Shown: positions 1-5,882, counted from the first letter of the stretch. The stretch is 6,796 bases of DNA from Chloroflexota bacterium (GCA_013696945.1 JACCXQ010000250.1:1-6796), one strand, 5' to 3'. A program made the numbers and translations. Notes: generated from the letters alone by a model not told the origin.

Positions 1-836
1 GCGTGCGGCATCGACCGCTCCACCTCCAGCCGCACGACCTTCCCGAAGCGACGCTTGCGCAGCTCCTCCTCGATGGCCAGCAACAGGTCGTCCGCCTCGT
101 CCTCCTCGATGGAGAGGTCGGCGTTGCGCGTCACGCGGAAGAGGTGGTGCTCCAGGACCTCCATGCCGGGGAAGAGCACATCGAGGTTGGCCGCGATGAT
201 CTGCTCCAGGAGCATGTACGTACGCGAACCCACCTCCCAGAGCCGCGGCAGGACCGGCGGGACCTTGAGGCGCGCGAACCGACGCTCGCCCGTATCCGGG
301 TCCCGAACGGTCACCGCCAGCGAGAGCGAGAGATCGCTGATGTACGGGAAGGGATGCCCCGGGTCGACGGCGAGCGGCGTGAGCACGGGGAAGATCTCGT
401 CGAGGAACCGTTGGCGCAGCTCCGCCTGCCGCTCCGGCCGCTCGTCGTACGAGACGATGCGGATGCCCTCCTCGGCGAGCTCCGCCCGGATCGCGGCGAA
501 GGTGCGCGAGTGAAGCTCGATGAGCGGCAGGACGCGTGTCCGGATGCGTTCCAGCACTTCCGACGCGGAGAGGCCGTCGGGGAACGGCGAGCTGTGGCCC
601 ACGGCGACCTGCTGGCGCAGCCCAGCGACGCGTACCTGGAAGAACTCGTCCAGGTTGCGCGTGAAGATCGACAGGAAGCGGGTGCGCTCCAGGAGGGGGT
701 TGCGCTCGTCCACCGCCTCGTGCAGGACGCGCGCGTTGAAGTCCAGCCACGAGAGCTCGCGGTTGAGATACGGCAGCTCGCGAGGCTGGGTGGTGGGTCG
801 GCGGCGCTGCGCGACCGGCTGTCGGACGGCGGTCAA
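1..836 (-). CDS. ppk1: Polyphosphate kinase 1, N-terminal part (runs off left edge)
   Basis: PPK1 reversibly transfers the gamma-phosphate of ATP to make inorganic polyphosphate. About 278 N-terminal residues of a family usually near 690-720 are present; the catalytic C-terminal half with the phospho-histidine lies outside the window. Visible PPK1 signatures are LNRELSWLDFNARVL (about 24-38), ERNPLLERTRFLSIF (44-58; the Asn aligns with an ATP-contacting Asn of E. coli PPK), RNLDEFFQVRV (60-70), the HPFPYISDLSLSLAV block (161-175), KVPPVLPRLW (191-200) and FRVTRNADLSIEEDEADDLL (233-252). The frame is closed upstream by TAG at 873-875. No ATG or GTG lies between that stop and the first conserved block, so TTG at 836 is the best start, with GAGG 11 bases before it (848-851). 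The start is therefore less sure than the identity. It follows the DUF971 gene on the same strand after about 98 bases and has its own candidate -10. Confidence 0.95.
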   Translation of the reverse strand, partial: MTAVRQPVAQRRRPTTQPRELPYLNRELSWLDFNARVLHEAVDERNPLLERTRFLSIFTRNLDEFFQVRVAGLRQQVAVGHSSPFPDGLSASEVLERIRTRVLPLIELHSRTFAAIRAELAEEGIRIVSYDERPERQAELRQRFLDEIFPVLTPLAVDPGHPFPYISDLSLSLAVTVRDPDTGERRFARLKVPPVLPRLWEVGSRTYMLLEQIIAANLDVLFPGMEVLEHHLFRVTRNADLSIEEDEADDLLLAIEEELRKRRFGKVVRLEVERSMPH

Positions 837-869
837 GCGGGTGGGGGCCTCGTGCGGTCCGGGCCGCCT

Positions 870-875
870 ATCCTA
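870..875 (-). promoter_or_regulatory. Candidate -10 element for ppk1
   Basis: TAGGAT read on the minus strand, matching 4 of 6 bases of TATAAT. It would place transcription start near 863, giving a leader of roughly 27 bases before the TTG start at 836. No convincing -35 hexamer is seen at 16-18 bp. The identical hexamer precedes deoC in this window, which mildly supports it. Confidence 0.35.
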
Positions 876-894
876 CCAACGACCCGGTGCGCCC

Positions 895-916
895 CAGTTC
901 ACATCTCGCAGTTGAC
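895..916 (-). repeat. Short direct repeat upstream of ppk1 (GTSAACTG x2)
   Basis: On the minus strand GTCAACTG (916-909) and GTGAACTG (902-895) form a near-identical 8-mer direct repeat with a 14-bp period, about 20 bp upstream of the candidate ppk1 -10. On the plus strand the cores read GTTCAC and GTTGAC, the same two words that build the phased repeats near 5839-5871. The 14-bp period and the opposite orientation relative to the gene do not match a standard PHO box, so a regulator site is only a possibility. Confidence 0.3.
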
Positions 917-934
917 CCGGCGTGCTCGTCAGCC

Positions 935-1330
935 TCAGCCGAGCCGGTGCGTCAAGTGGGGCGCATCCCCGCGCCGTGCGGTGTCCTCCGGGCAGGGGCA
1001 TTCCTCGCGCAGCCGCTGGAACGTGTAGTAGCCGGTGTGGTGGCCGTCCGCCCAGGTCGGCTGGACGGCGTACTGGCCGACGAGCGCCAGGTCGGTCAGC
1101 TGGGTCTGCGCTTCCGTCAGGGTGGGCTTCGAATCGAGCCAGCCGGGCATGCCGGCTTCGCCGCGGCAGAAGGCGCACGGGCAGAGCCAGCGCAGGGTCA
1201 CGAAGTCGTAGCGGGTGAGGTGCCCGTCCCCCCACTCGATCTCGAGCGCGCTCTGTGGCCGATCGGCGTGGATGCGCACCGGCGTCAGGTACTCACCGCC
1301 GGTCGTGTAGCTGCTGGAACGGACGTGCAT
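935..1330 (-). CDS. DUF971 / GBBH-like N-terminal domain protein
   Basis: A 131-residue protein made almost wholly of the domain known as DUF971 (PF06155), also found as the N-terminal domain of gamma-butyrobetaine hydroxylase. The family pattern is clear: LEIEWGDGHLTRYDFVTLRWLCPCAFC (residues about 29-55) and GQYAVQPTWADGHHTGYYTFQRLREECPC (about 85-113). Cys50, Cys52 and Cys55 of CPCAFC plus His97 of the DGH motif align with the Cys3-His zinc site of the hydroxylase domain, so zinc binding is inferred. No oxygenase domain follows, so it is a stand-alone domain of unknown function, sometimes seen elsewhere fused to Mrp/ApbC-type proteins. No signal peptide or membrane segment is present, so it is probably cytoplasmic. 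ATG 1330 is favoured because a TAGCAT -10-like element ends 7 bases before it, suggesting a leaderless message. It is divergent from the S9 peptidase and upstream of ppk1. Confidence 0.88.
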   Translation of the reverse strand: MHVRSSSYTTGGEYLTPVRIHADRPQSALEIEWGDGHLTRYDFVTLRWLCPCAFCRGEAGMPGWLDSKPTLTEAQTQLTDLALVGQYAVQPTWADGHHTGYYTFQRLREECPCPEDTARRGDAPHLTHRLG

Positions 1331-1337
1331 GCACCCG

Positions 1338-1343
1338 ATGCTA
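1338..1343 (-). promoter_or_regulatory. -10 element for a leaderless DUF971 transcript
   Basis: TAGCAT on the minus strand (4 of 6 matches to TATAAT) is followed by 7 bases and then the ATG at 1330. Transcription would begin at or next to the start codon. No Shine-Dalgarno sequence is present, consistent with leaderless translation. Confidence 0.5.
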
Positions 1344-1353
1344 CCCCGGGCAC

Positions 1354-1377
1354 GGCGCTCGCTAGACTTCGGGCGCC
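1354..1377. repeat. Inverted repeat around the S9 peptidase -10
   Basis: GGCGCTC (1354-1360) and GGGCGCC (1371-1377) can pair over 7 positions (6 Watson-Crick, one G-T) around a 10-base spacer containing TAGACT. The -10-like hexamer sits inside the spacer, so this is better read as a possible operator or cruciform than as a transcript hairpin. In GC-rich DNA such an arm length can arise by chance. Confidence 0.25.
1363..1368 (+). promoter_or_regulatory. Candidate -10 element for S9 peptidase-ppx unit
   Basis: TAGACT matches 4 of 6 bases of TATAAT and lies in the 89-base divergent gap. It would start transcription near 1375 and give a leader of about 45 bases. No clear -35 partner is seen. 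Confidence 0.35.
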
Positions 1378-1408
1378 GGTCCCGTCACGTTCGCCGAGCC
1401 CACCACCC

Positions 1409-1414
1409 GAGGAG
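1409..1414 (+). promoter_or_regulatory. Shine-Dalgarno site deciding the S9 peptidase start
   Basis: GAGGAG followed by a 5-base spacer to ATG 1420. The possible in-frame GTG at 1414 overlaps this ribosome-binding site, so ATG 1420 is preferred. It is the only strong Shine-Dalgarno sequence at a gene start in the window. Confidence 0.7.
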
Positions 1415-1419
1415 TGCCC

Positions 1420-3534
1420 ATGCCCCGAGTCCCGCGCGCCGACGACCTCTATGCCCTTCGCGTCCCGGTCGACGTCCGCCTATCACCGGACGGTGAGCGT
1501 GTCGTCTACTGCCTGAAGGAGACGTCACCGGAGAAGGACGAGTACCGAGTGTCCCTCTGGCTGGTGCCCGCCGATGGCTCCGCGCCACCGCGCCAGCTCA
1601 CGCTCGGCCGCAAGAAGGACACGACGCCGCGATGGAGCCCCGATGGGCGGACGCTGGCGTTCCTCAGCGACCGCGGCACAGTGCTCGAGAAGGGCGGGGC
1701 AGGGGACCGACCGCGCGATCCGGCCGACGAGAAGGAGGACGACAAGGACGGCGCGACGCAGGTGTGGCTGCTCCCGATGGACGGCGGCGAGGCGCGCCAG
1801 CTCACGCGGCTGCCCCAGGATGTGACCGACCTCGACTGGAGCCCGGACGGCCGACGTCTGTGCGTCGTCTCGGCGGCGACGGAGGCGGAGCGCAAGCCGA
1901 AGCGCCGGAAGCCTGGCGACCCGCCGGAGCGCGACGCGCGGATCCTGGACCGGCTCCAGTACCAGCTCAACGGGACCGGCTTCATCACCGACAAGGTGCC
2001 GAACCTCTGGCTGGTGGACGTCTCCGACGGAGCCTCGCGGAGGCTGACCTCCGGTCCCAGCCGAGATCAGGGACCGGTCTGGAGCCCGAACGGCCGCGTG
2101 ATCTGCTTCGCCAGCGATCGTCATGCGAACGCGGATCTCACGTGGCGCTCCGACCTCTATCTGCTCGATGTCGAGAGCGGTACGGTCGAACGGGTGACCG
2201 GGGGGCGAGGGGACCGATACTTCCGACTCCCCGCGTGGAGCCCGGATGGGCGGTGGCTGGCCTGCATCGGGCACCGCTACACGGCCGGTGGCGCCACGCG
2301 CGAGGACGTCTGGCGCTTCCGCCCGCAGCCCGAGCAGGACGGGGAGAACCTCAGCGGTGCGAGCGACCTGATGGTCGCGTCGGCGATGGGCAGCGACCTG
2401 TTCGGGTTCGCCGATCCGCGCGTCTTCTGGGATGGTGACGGCCGGTCGATCCTGTTCGCGGCACCGATCGAGGGCAGCTACGAGCTGTGGCGGGTGGCGG
2501 TGGCCGACAAGCGGGTCGAGCGGCTGACCGAGGGGCGCCATGCCATGACCCGCCCTGACGCGGTGCCCACCAAGGCCGGGATGCGCGTCGCGGCGGTGTG
2601 GATGACGGCCGATGACCCGCCCGACGTGGTGGCGATGGACGTGCGCCCGATGGGTGCCCGCAGACCCGCACCAGCCGAGCCACGGCGCCTGACGGACTTG
2701 ATGGGCGAGGCCTGGCGCGATGTGAAGATCGTTCGCCCGGTCGAGCGCTGGCACGAAGTGGAGGGAAGGCGGATCCAAGGCTGGTTCCTGGCGGCGCCGC
2801 GGACCGGACGCCAGCCTGCGCCACTCGTCACGGAGATCCACGGCGGCCCGGCAACGCTCTACGGCTGGACGATGTTCTGGGAGTGGCAGACACTCGTGGC
2901 GCAGGGCATGAGCGTCTATGCCTGCAACCCGCGCGGGTCGCAGGGCTACGGCGAGGACTTCTGCCGTGCCAACTTCCGCGACTGGGGCGACGGCCCGATG
3001 CGCGACGTCATGGCCGGCATCGACGCCCTCGTGGCTGACGGCCTCGTCGACGGCGACCGACTGGGTGTCACCGGCGGCTCGTACGGCGGCTACCTGACGT
3101 CCTGGATCGTGGGACATACCGATCGTTTCAAGGCGGCGGTCAGCTGCCGCTCGGTCAACGACATGACCTCCGAGATGCTGACCGGGGACCTCGCTGGGCC
3201 GCTCTTCGGCAAGTACGAGTACGGCCGGAACCCGTGGGAGGAGCCGGAGATCTACCGGCTCCACAGCCCGCTGACCTTCGCCGACCAGATCCGCACGCCG
3301 CTCCTCATCCAGCACGCCGAGCAGGACCTGCGCTGCCCCATCACCCAGGCCGAGGAGCTCTTCACCGTCCTCCGATCGCTGAAGCGGCCGGTCCGGCTGA
3401 TGCGTGTCCCCGAGGAGTCGCACGAGCTCACACGGAGCGGTGCCCCGTTCCGGCGTGTCGAGAACATCGAGCGCATCAGCGACTGGTTCCGCCACTTCCT
3501 GATCGAAGGCAAGCGCGGGTTGCCGCCGGCGTGA
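1420..3534 (+). CDS. S9-family peptidase (prolyl oligopeptidase / acylaminoacyl-peptidase type)
   Basis: A 704-residue serine peptidase that probably cleaves short peptides or N-blocked oligopeptides in the cytoplasm; no signal peptide is seen. The N-terminal half (about 1-430) is a beta-propeller with repeated SPDG/WSPDG blades at 22-25, 72-76, 140-144, 221-225 (WSPNG) and 273-277. The C-terminal alpha/beta-hydrolase domain (about 435-700) has HGGP (474-477, oxyanion region), NPRGSQGYG (503-511), the nucleophile motif GGSYGGY with Ser554, EQDLRCP with Asp636 and ESHE with His668, so the catalytic triad is complete. Length is usual for the S9C-like group. Charged low-complexity stretches (about 97-111 and 157-172) look like surface loops. 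The start is ATG 1420, supported by GAGGAG at 1409-1414. Its TGA overlaps the GTG of the ppx-like gene, implying one operon and translational coupling. The exact S9 subfamily and substrate cannot be settled here. Confidence 0.95.
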   Translation: MPRVPRADDLYALRVPVDVRLSPDGERVVYCLKETSPEKDEYRVSLWLVPADGSAPPRQLTLGRKKDTTPRWSPDGRTLAFLSDRGTVLEKGGAGDRPRDPADEKEDDKDGATQVWLLPMDGGEARQLTRLPQDVTDLDWSPDGRRLCVVSAATEAERKPKRRKPGDPPERDARILDRLQYQLNGTGFITDKVPNLWLVDVSDGASRRLTSGPSRDQGPVWSPNGRVICFASDRHANADLTWRSDLYLLDVESGTVERVTGGRGDRYFRLPAWSPDGRWLACIGHRYTAGGATREDVWRFRPQPEQDGENLSGASDLMVASAMGSDLFGFADPRVFWDGDGRSILFAAPIEGSYELWRVAVADKRVERLTEGRHAMTRPDAVPTKAGMRVAAVWMTADDPPDVVAMDVRPMGARRPAPAEPRRLTDLMGEAWRDVKIVRPVERWHEVEGRRIQGWFLAAPRTGRQPAPLVTEIHGGPATLYGWTMFWEWQTLVAQGMSVYACNPRGSQGYGEDFCRANFRDWGDGPMRDVMAGIDALVADGLVDGDRLGVTGGSYGGYLTSWIVGHTDRFKAAVSCRSVNDMTSEMLTGDLAGPLFGKYEYGRNPWEEPEIYRLHSPLTFADQIRTPLLIQHAEQDLRCPITQAEELFTVLRSLKRPVRLMRVPEESHELTRSGAPFRRVENIERISDWFRHFLIEGKRGLPPA

Positions 3535-4514
3535 GTCAGGTCGGGGCGGCCATCGATGTCGGCAGCAACAGCGTCCACCTCCTGGTCGGCCTTGTCGGAG
3601 CGGCGGGAGGAGGTGCGGGGGTCACCCCGCTCGACGATGAGAGCGCGCTGCTGGGCCTGGGTGACGTCGTGGACCGGGAGGGCCACGTGCCCCCCGCGGC
3701 GCGGGACAAGCTGGTCGAGACGCTGCGGAGTTACTCCGCCACGGCGGCCCGGTTCGGGGCGCTCCACCTGACGCTGCTGGGCACGGAGCCACTCCGCCGG
3801 GCCAGCAACCGCTCCGTCGTCCAGGCGGACGTGCTGGGGGCGCTCGGTGAACCGCTGCATGTGCTGAGCCACGAGACGGAGGCGCACCTGACGCTTCTCG
3901 CAGTGACCGGAGGGATGCCCCCGGAGATCCCGTTGCTGGTCGCGGACATCGGCGGAGGATCCTCCGAGACCATCTTCGCGACACCGGGGGAGCGGGCGAT
4001 CATCGGGACGATGCCGACCGGCTCGGCGCGTCTCACGGCCGCGCTGGTCCAGCACGATCCTCCGACATGGTTCGAGATCAACGCGTTGCGCGGCGAGGCG
4101 GCACGGCTGGTCGGGGCGCTGCCGGCCGCCACGCCGGAGCGATGCGTGATGGTCGGTGGCACCGCCTCCAACGTCCTCCGCGTCATCCACGGCGTGCGCG
4201 GCGGCCGCATGGCGAGGGCCGGGTTGGCATCGCTGTTCGAGACCCTCACGGCTCGGCCGGCCGACGCACTGGTGCAGGCATTCGGGATCAATCGCCGCCG
4301 CGCCGGGATGCTTGCCGCCGGCGCCGCGCTCATCGAGGCGCTCATGGCGCGCTACGCGCTTCCGGAGGTGGAGGTCAGCGCGGTCAGCCTACGGGAGGGG
4401 GCGATCGTGGCCCGGACGCTGGCGGGCGATACGTGGGAGGAGCAGCTTCCGATGCTCGTGGCATCGCCGCCGCAAGCGCCGATCTCAGCCAGCGGCCTCC
4501 AGCCACTCTCGTAG
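3531..4514 (+). CDS. ppx: Exopolyphosphatase, Ppx/GppA family
   Basis: A 327-residue ASKHA-fold phosphatase that should release phosphate from the ends of polyphosphate, or remove the 5'-phosphate of pppGpp; the family does either and sequence alone does not separate them. Visible motifs are AIDVGSNSVHLLV (7-19, phosphate-1 loop), TEPLRRASN (85-93, usually an AT.ALR.A.N-like block), SHETEAHL (113-120; Glu117 aligns with the catalytic Glu of the usual SGEEEARL), DIGGGSSE (139-146, phosphate-2 loop), GGTASNVLRV (209-218) and VSLREGAIVA (285-294). It holds only the two core domains and lacks the C-terminal HD-like region of long proteobacterial Ppx (about 500 residues), as in short forms such as mycobacterial or actinobacterial ones. 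GTG 3531 overlaps the peptidase TGA (GTGA) without a clear ribosome site, so coupled translation is likely. Its last 30 bases overlap the convergent regulator gene. Confidence 0.93.
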   Translation: MSQVGAAIDVGSNSVHLLVGLVGAAGGGAGVTPLDDESALLGLGDVVDREGHVPPAARDKLVETLRSYSATAARFGALHLTLLGTEPLRRASNRSVVQADVLGALGEPLHVLSHETEAHLTLLAVTGGMPPEIPLLVADIGGGSSETIFATPGERAIIGTMPTGSARLTAALVQHDPPTWFEINALRGEAARLVGALPAATPERCVMVGGTASNVLRVIHGVRGGRMARAGLASLFETLTARPADALVQAFGINRRRAGMLAAGAALIEALMARYALPEVEVSAVSLREGAIVARTLAGDTWEEQLPMLVASPPQAPISASGLQPLS

Positions 4515-4772
4515 GGCGGCTAGCGTCCGATCGTCACGGAAGTGCCGCCGCCGCCGTCCCTCTGGCAGGGTCTGGACCAGACCAGCCCCCCGCAGGACCG
4601 CAAGGTGCTTCATCACCGCCCAGCGCGACAGGCGTGGCTCGGCTGTAGCCAGCTCGGACGTCGTGCTGCCCGGCCGGCGCCCCAGCGCCTCGTAGATCCT
4701 CCGCCGAGTCGGGTCGGATAGGGCTCTGAGGGTCCGGTCGAGGGAGTCGGTATCAACGGACATGGTGACCAT
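4485..4772 (-). CDS. ArsR-type winged-helix transcriptional regulator
   Basis: A 95-residue DNA-binding protein. LRALSDPTRRRIYEAL (15-30) is the typical ArsR first-helix block, and LSRWAVMKHLAVLRGAGLV (48-66) is the recognition helix region, followed by a basic wing EGRRRRHF (71-78). The RWAVMKHL form resembles ArsR regulators often paired with AHSA1/SRPBCC proteins. The Cys-rich ELCVC metal site of arsenic or cadmium sensors is absent, so metal sensing is unlikely; the ligand is unknown. ATG 4772 is chosen over ATG 4763 because CATCAT (4786-4781) ends 8 bases before it, suggesting a leaderless message. The gene is divergent from deoC with 43 bases between starts, and a GTGAC/GTCAC palindrome covers its start codon, which suggests autoregulation and control of deoC (inference). 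Its 3' end overlaps ppx by 30 bases on the opposite strand. Confidence 0.88.
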   Translation of the reverse strand: MVTMSVDTDSLDRTLRALSDPTRRRIYEALGRRPGSTTSELATAEPRLSRWAVMKHLAVLRGAGLVQTLPEGRRRRHFRDDRTLAALREWLEAAG

Positions 4773-4780
4773 ATCGTCAC
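4765..4780. promoter_or_regulatory. Candidate operator palindrome between arsR-type gene and deoC
   Basis: GTGACCATATCGTCAC has perfect 5-bp arms (GTGAC/GTCAC) around a central self-complementary ATAT with one mismatch pair between. It is centred on the probable leaderless start of the ArsR-type gene and lies 36 bases upstream of the deoC start codon. Bound dimeric ArsR protein would block its own start and sit at the deoC -35 region. The assignment to this regulator is inferred from position. Confidence 0.5.
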
Positions 4781-4786
4781 ATGATG
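4781..4786 (-). promoter_or_regulatory. Candidate -10 for the ArsR-type gene
   Basis: CATCAT on the minus strand (4 of 6 matches to TATAAT) ends 8 bases before ATG 4772, compatible with a leaderless transcript. No Shine-Dalgarno sequence precedes the ATG. Confidence 0.35.
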
Positions 4787-4803
4787 AACGGCATCGTCGG
4801 GAG

Positions 4804-4809
4804 TAGGAT
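4804..4809 (+). promoter_or_regulatory. -10 element for a leaderless deoC transcript
   Basis: TAGGAT followed by 6 bases and then the GTG start codon at 4816, so transcription should begin at the start codon. No Shine-Dalgarno sequence is present. The -35 region, about 4781-4787, has no good consensus match, which fits a regulated promoter. Confidence 0.55.
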
Positions 4810-4815
4810 GCGCAC

Positions 4816-5811
4816 GTGAGCACGATCGTCGAGCGCCCGGAGCGAGGGGCGGCAGAAGCGGCACGTCGCGAGGCCGCTGCGCTGGGGCGCGCCTGGACGG
4901 GCCGGAACGAGCCGCTCGGTTCGATCCTCGAGCGCGTCGGCACGGTCGACCAGGTGGGCGTCGAGGAGCGCGTCGACAGCCTCAGGAAGCGGTCCATCAA
5001 GCGGGAGTCGAAGCTCTGGGCACTCGACCTCGCGATCCGCATGATGGATCTGACGACACTCGAGGGGAAGGACACGGAGGGCAAGGTCCGTGCCCTCTGC
5101 GCCAAGGGGATGCGGCCCGATCCGTCCGATCCGTCGATCCCGACCGTCGCCGCGATCTGCATCTATCCGTCGCTCATCCCGGTCGCGAAGGCCGCTCTCC
5201 GCGGCAGTGGCGTCAAGGTCGCCTCGGTCGCGACAGGGTTCCCGTCGGGGCAGACGTTCCTCGACGTGAAGCTCGCCGAGACGCGCGAGGCGGTCGAGGC
5301 GGGCGCGGATGAGATCGACATGGTCATCGACCGCGGCGCTTTCCTCGAGGGTGACTACGCCGCGGTCTTCGAGGAGATCGTAGCCGTCAAGTCGGCCTGT
5401 GGGAATGCGCACCTGAAGGTCATCCTCGAGACGGGCGAGCTCGAGACGTACGACAACGTGCGCCGGGCGAGCATCCTGGCCATGGCCGCCGGCGCCGACT
5501 TCATCAAGACCTCGACCGGAAAGGTGACGCCGGCCGCCACGCTGCCCGTGACCCTCGTCATGCTCGAGGCCATCCGCGACTTCCACCGCCGCACCGGACG
5601 TGCCGTCGGGATGAAGCCGGCCGGCGGGATCCGGAACGCCAAGGACGCCATCGCGTACCTGGTGGTCCTCTACGAGACCCTCGGCCCCCGCTGGATGACA
5701 CCCGACCTCTTCCGATTCGGCGCCAGCACGCTCCTCAACGACGTGCTGATGCAGATCCGCAAGGAGCGCAGCGGCCGCTACCAGGGCGGCGACTACTTCA
5801 CCATCGACTGA
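4816..5811 (+). CDS. deoC: Deoxyribose-phosphate aldolase
   Basis: A class I aldolase that splits 2-deoxyribose 5-phosphate into glyceraldehyde 3-phosphate and acetaldehyde in deoxynucleoside breakdown; cytoplasmic. The core closely follows the E. coli type: MDLTTLEGKDTEGKVRALC (77-95), AAICIYPSLIP (112-122), ADEIDMVI with Asp168 (equivalent of the proton-relay Asp102), KVILETGEL (201-209), DFIKTSTGK with Schiff-base Lys231, MKPAGGIR with Lys267, and FRFGASTLL (299-307). At 331 residues it is longer than the usual 220-260, mainly through about 65 extra N-terminal residues rich in Ala, Arg and Glu. The protein ends YFTID, where E. coli DeoC has a C-terminal Tyr that acts in catalysis. GTG 4816 is chosen from the leaderless promoter geometry; the alternative ATG at 4808 is out of frame. 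It is divergent from the ArsR-type gene. No other deo gene is in the window. Confidence 0.96.
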   Translation: MSTIVERPERGAAEAARREAAALGRAWTGRNEPLGSILERVGTVDQVGVEERVDSLRKRSIKRESKLWALDLAIRMMDLTTLEGKDTEGKVRALCAKGMRPDPSDPSIPTVAAICIYPSLIPVAKAALRGSGVKVASVATGFPSGQTFLDVKLAETREAVEAGADEIDMVIDRGAFLEGDYAAVFEEIVAVKSACGNAHLKVILETGELETYDNVRRASILAMAAGADFIKTSTGKVTPAATLPVTLVMLEAIRDFHRRTGRAVGMKPAGGIRNAKDAIAYLVVLYETLGPRWMTPDLFRFGASTLLNDVLMQIRKERSGRYQGGDYFTID

Positions 5812-5838
5812 CACGGCCTTCTCCCCGAACCCCCCGCC

Positions 5839-5882
5839 GTTGACGAAGCGTTGACCCGTCGTTCACACCCCGGCAACGCCCT
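5839..5882 (+). promoter_or_regulatory. Phased 11-bp direct repeats, PHO-box-like
   Basis: Three successive 11-base units begin GTTGAC (5839), GTTGAC (5850) and GTTCAC (5861), exactly one unit apart, with a weaker fourth unit GGCAAC (5872). The preceding base is C in each of the first three. Actinobacterial PhoP binds PHO boxes made of 11-nt direct-repeat units beginning GTTCAC or GGTCAC, so a response-regulator site of PhoP/PhoB type is the leading reading. It lies 27 bases after the deoC stop and points toward chrA, about 110 bases upstream of its start. No good -10 is seen just downstream. Chance or another OmpR-family regulator is possible. Confidence 0.45.

Noticed and set aside
3..1028. 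A 341-codon plus-strand open frame across the left end
   Set aside because: The minus strand of the same stretch encodes unmistakable PPK1 motifs and then the end of the DUF971 gene; the plus frame is antisense noise.
1525..3495. A 656-codon open frame on the minus strand opposite the S9 peptidase
   Set aside because: It mirrors a clearly conserved peptidase, has Arg/Pro/His-rich composition typical of antisense reading of GC-rich genes, and shows no recognisable domain.
4485..5162. A longer 225-codon version of the ArsR-type gene starting inside deoC
   Set aside because: The extra N-terminal 130 residues are antisense to deoC and Ser/Arg-rich. The winged-helix domain begins just after ATG 4772, where the promoter geometry also fits.
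4777..5814. A 345-codon minus-strand open frame opposite deoC
   Set aside because: It is a shadow of the deoC codons; deoC has all catalytic motifs and a matching promoter, and the antisense protein resembles no family.
5840..5856. TTGACG and TTGACC as -35 hexamers of a standard promoter
   Set aside because: At 16-18 bp downstream of each there is no -10-like hexamer (the bases are GC-rich or read TCACAC/CAACGC).
5839..5871. CRISPR-like or tandem-repeat array
   Set aside because: Only three 11-base units with a conserved 6-7 base core; too short and closely spaced for CRISPR. A protein-binding direct repeat is the better reading.
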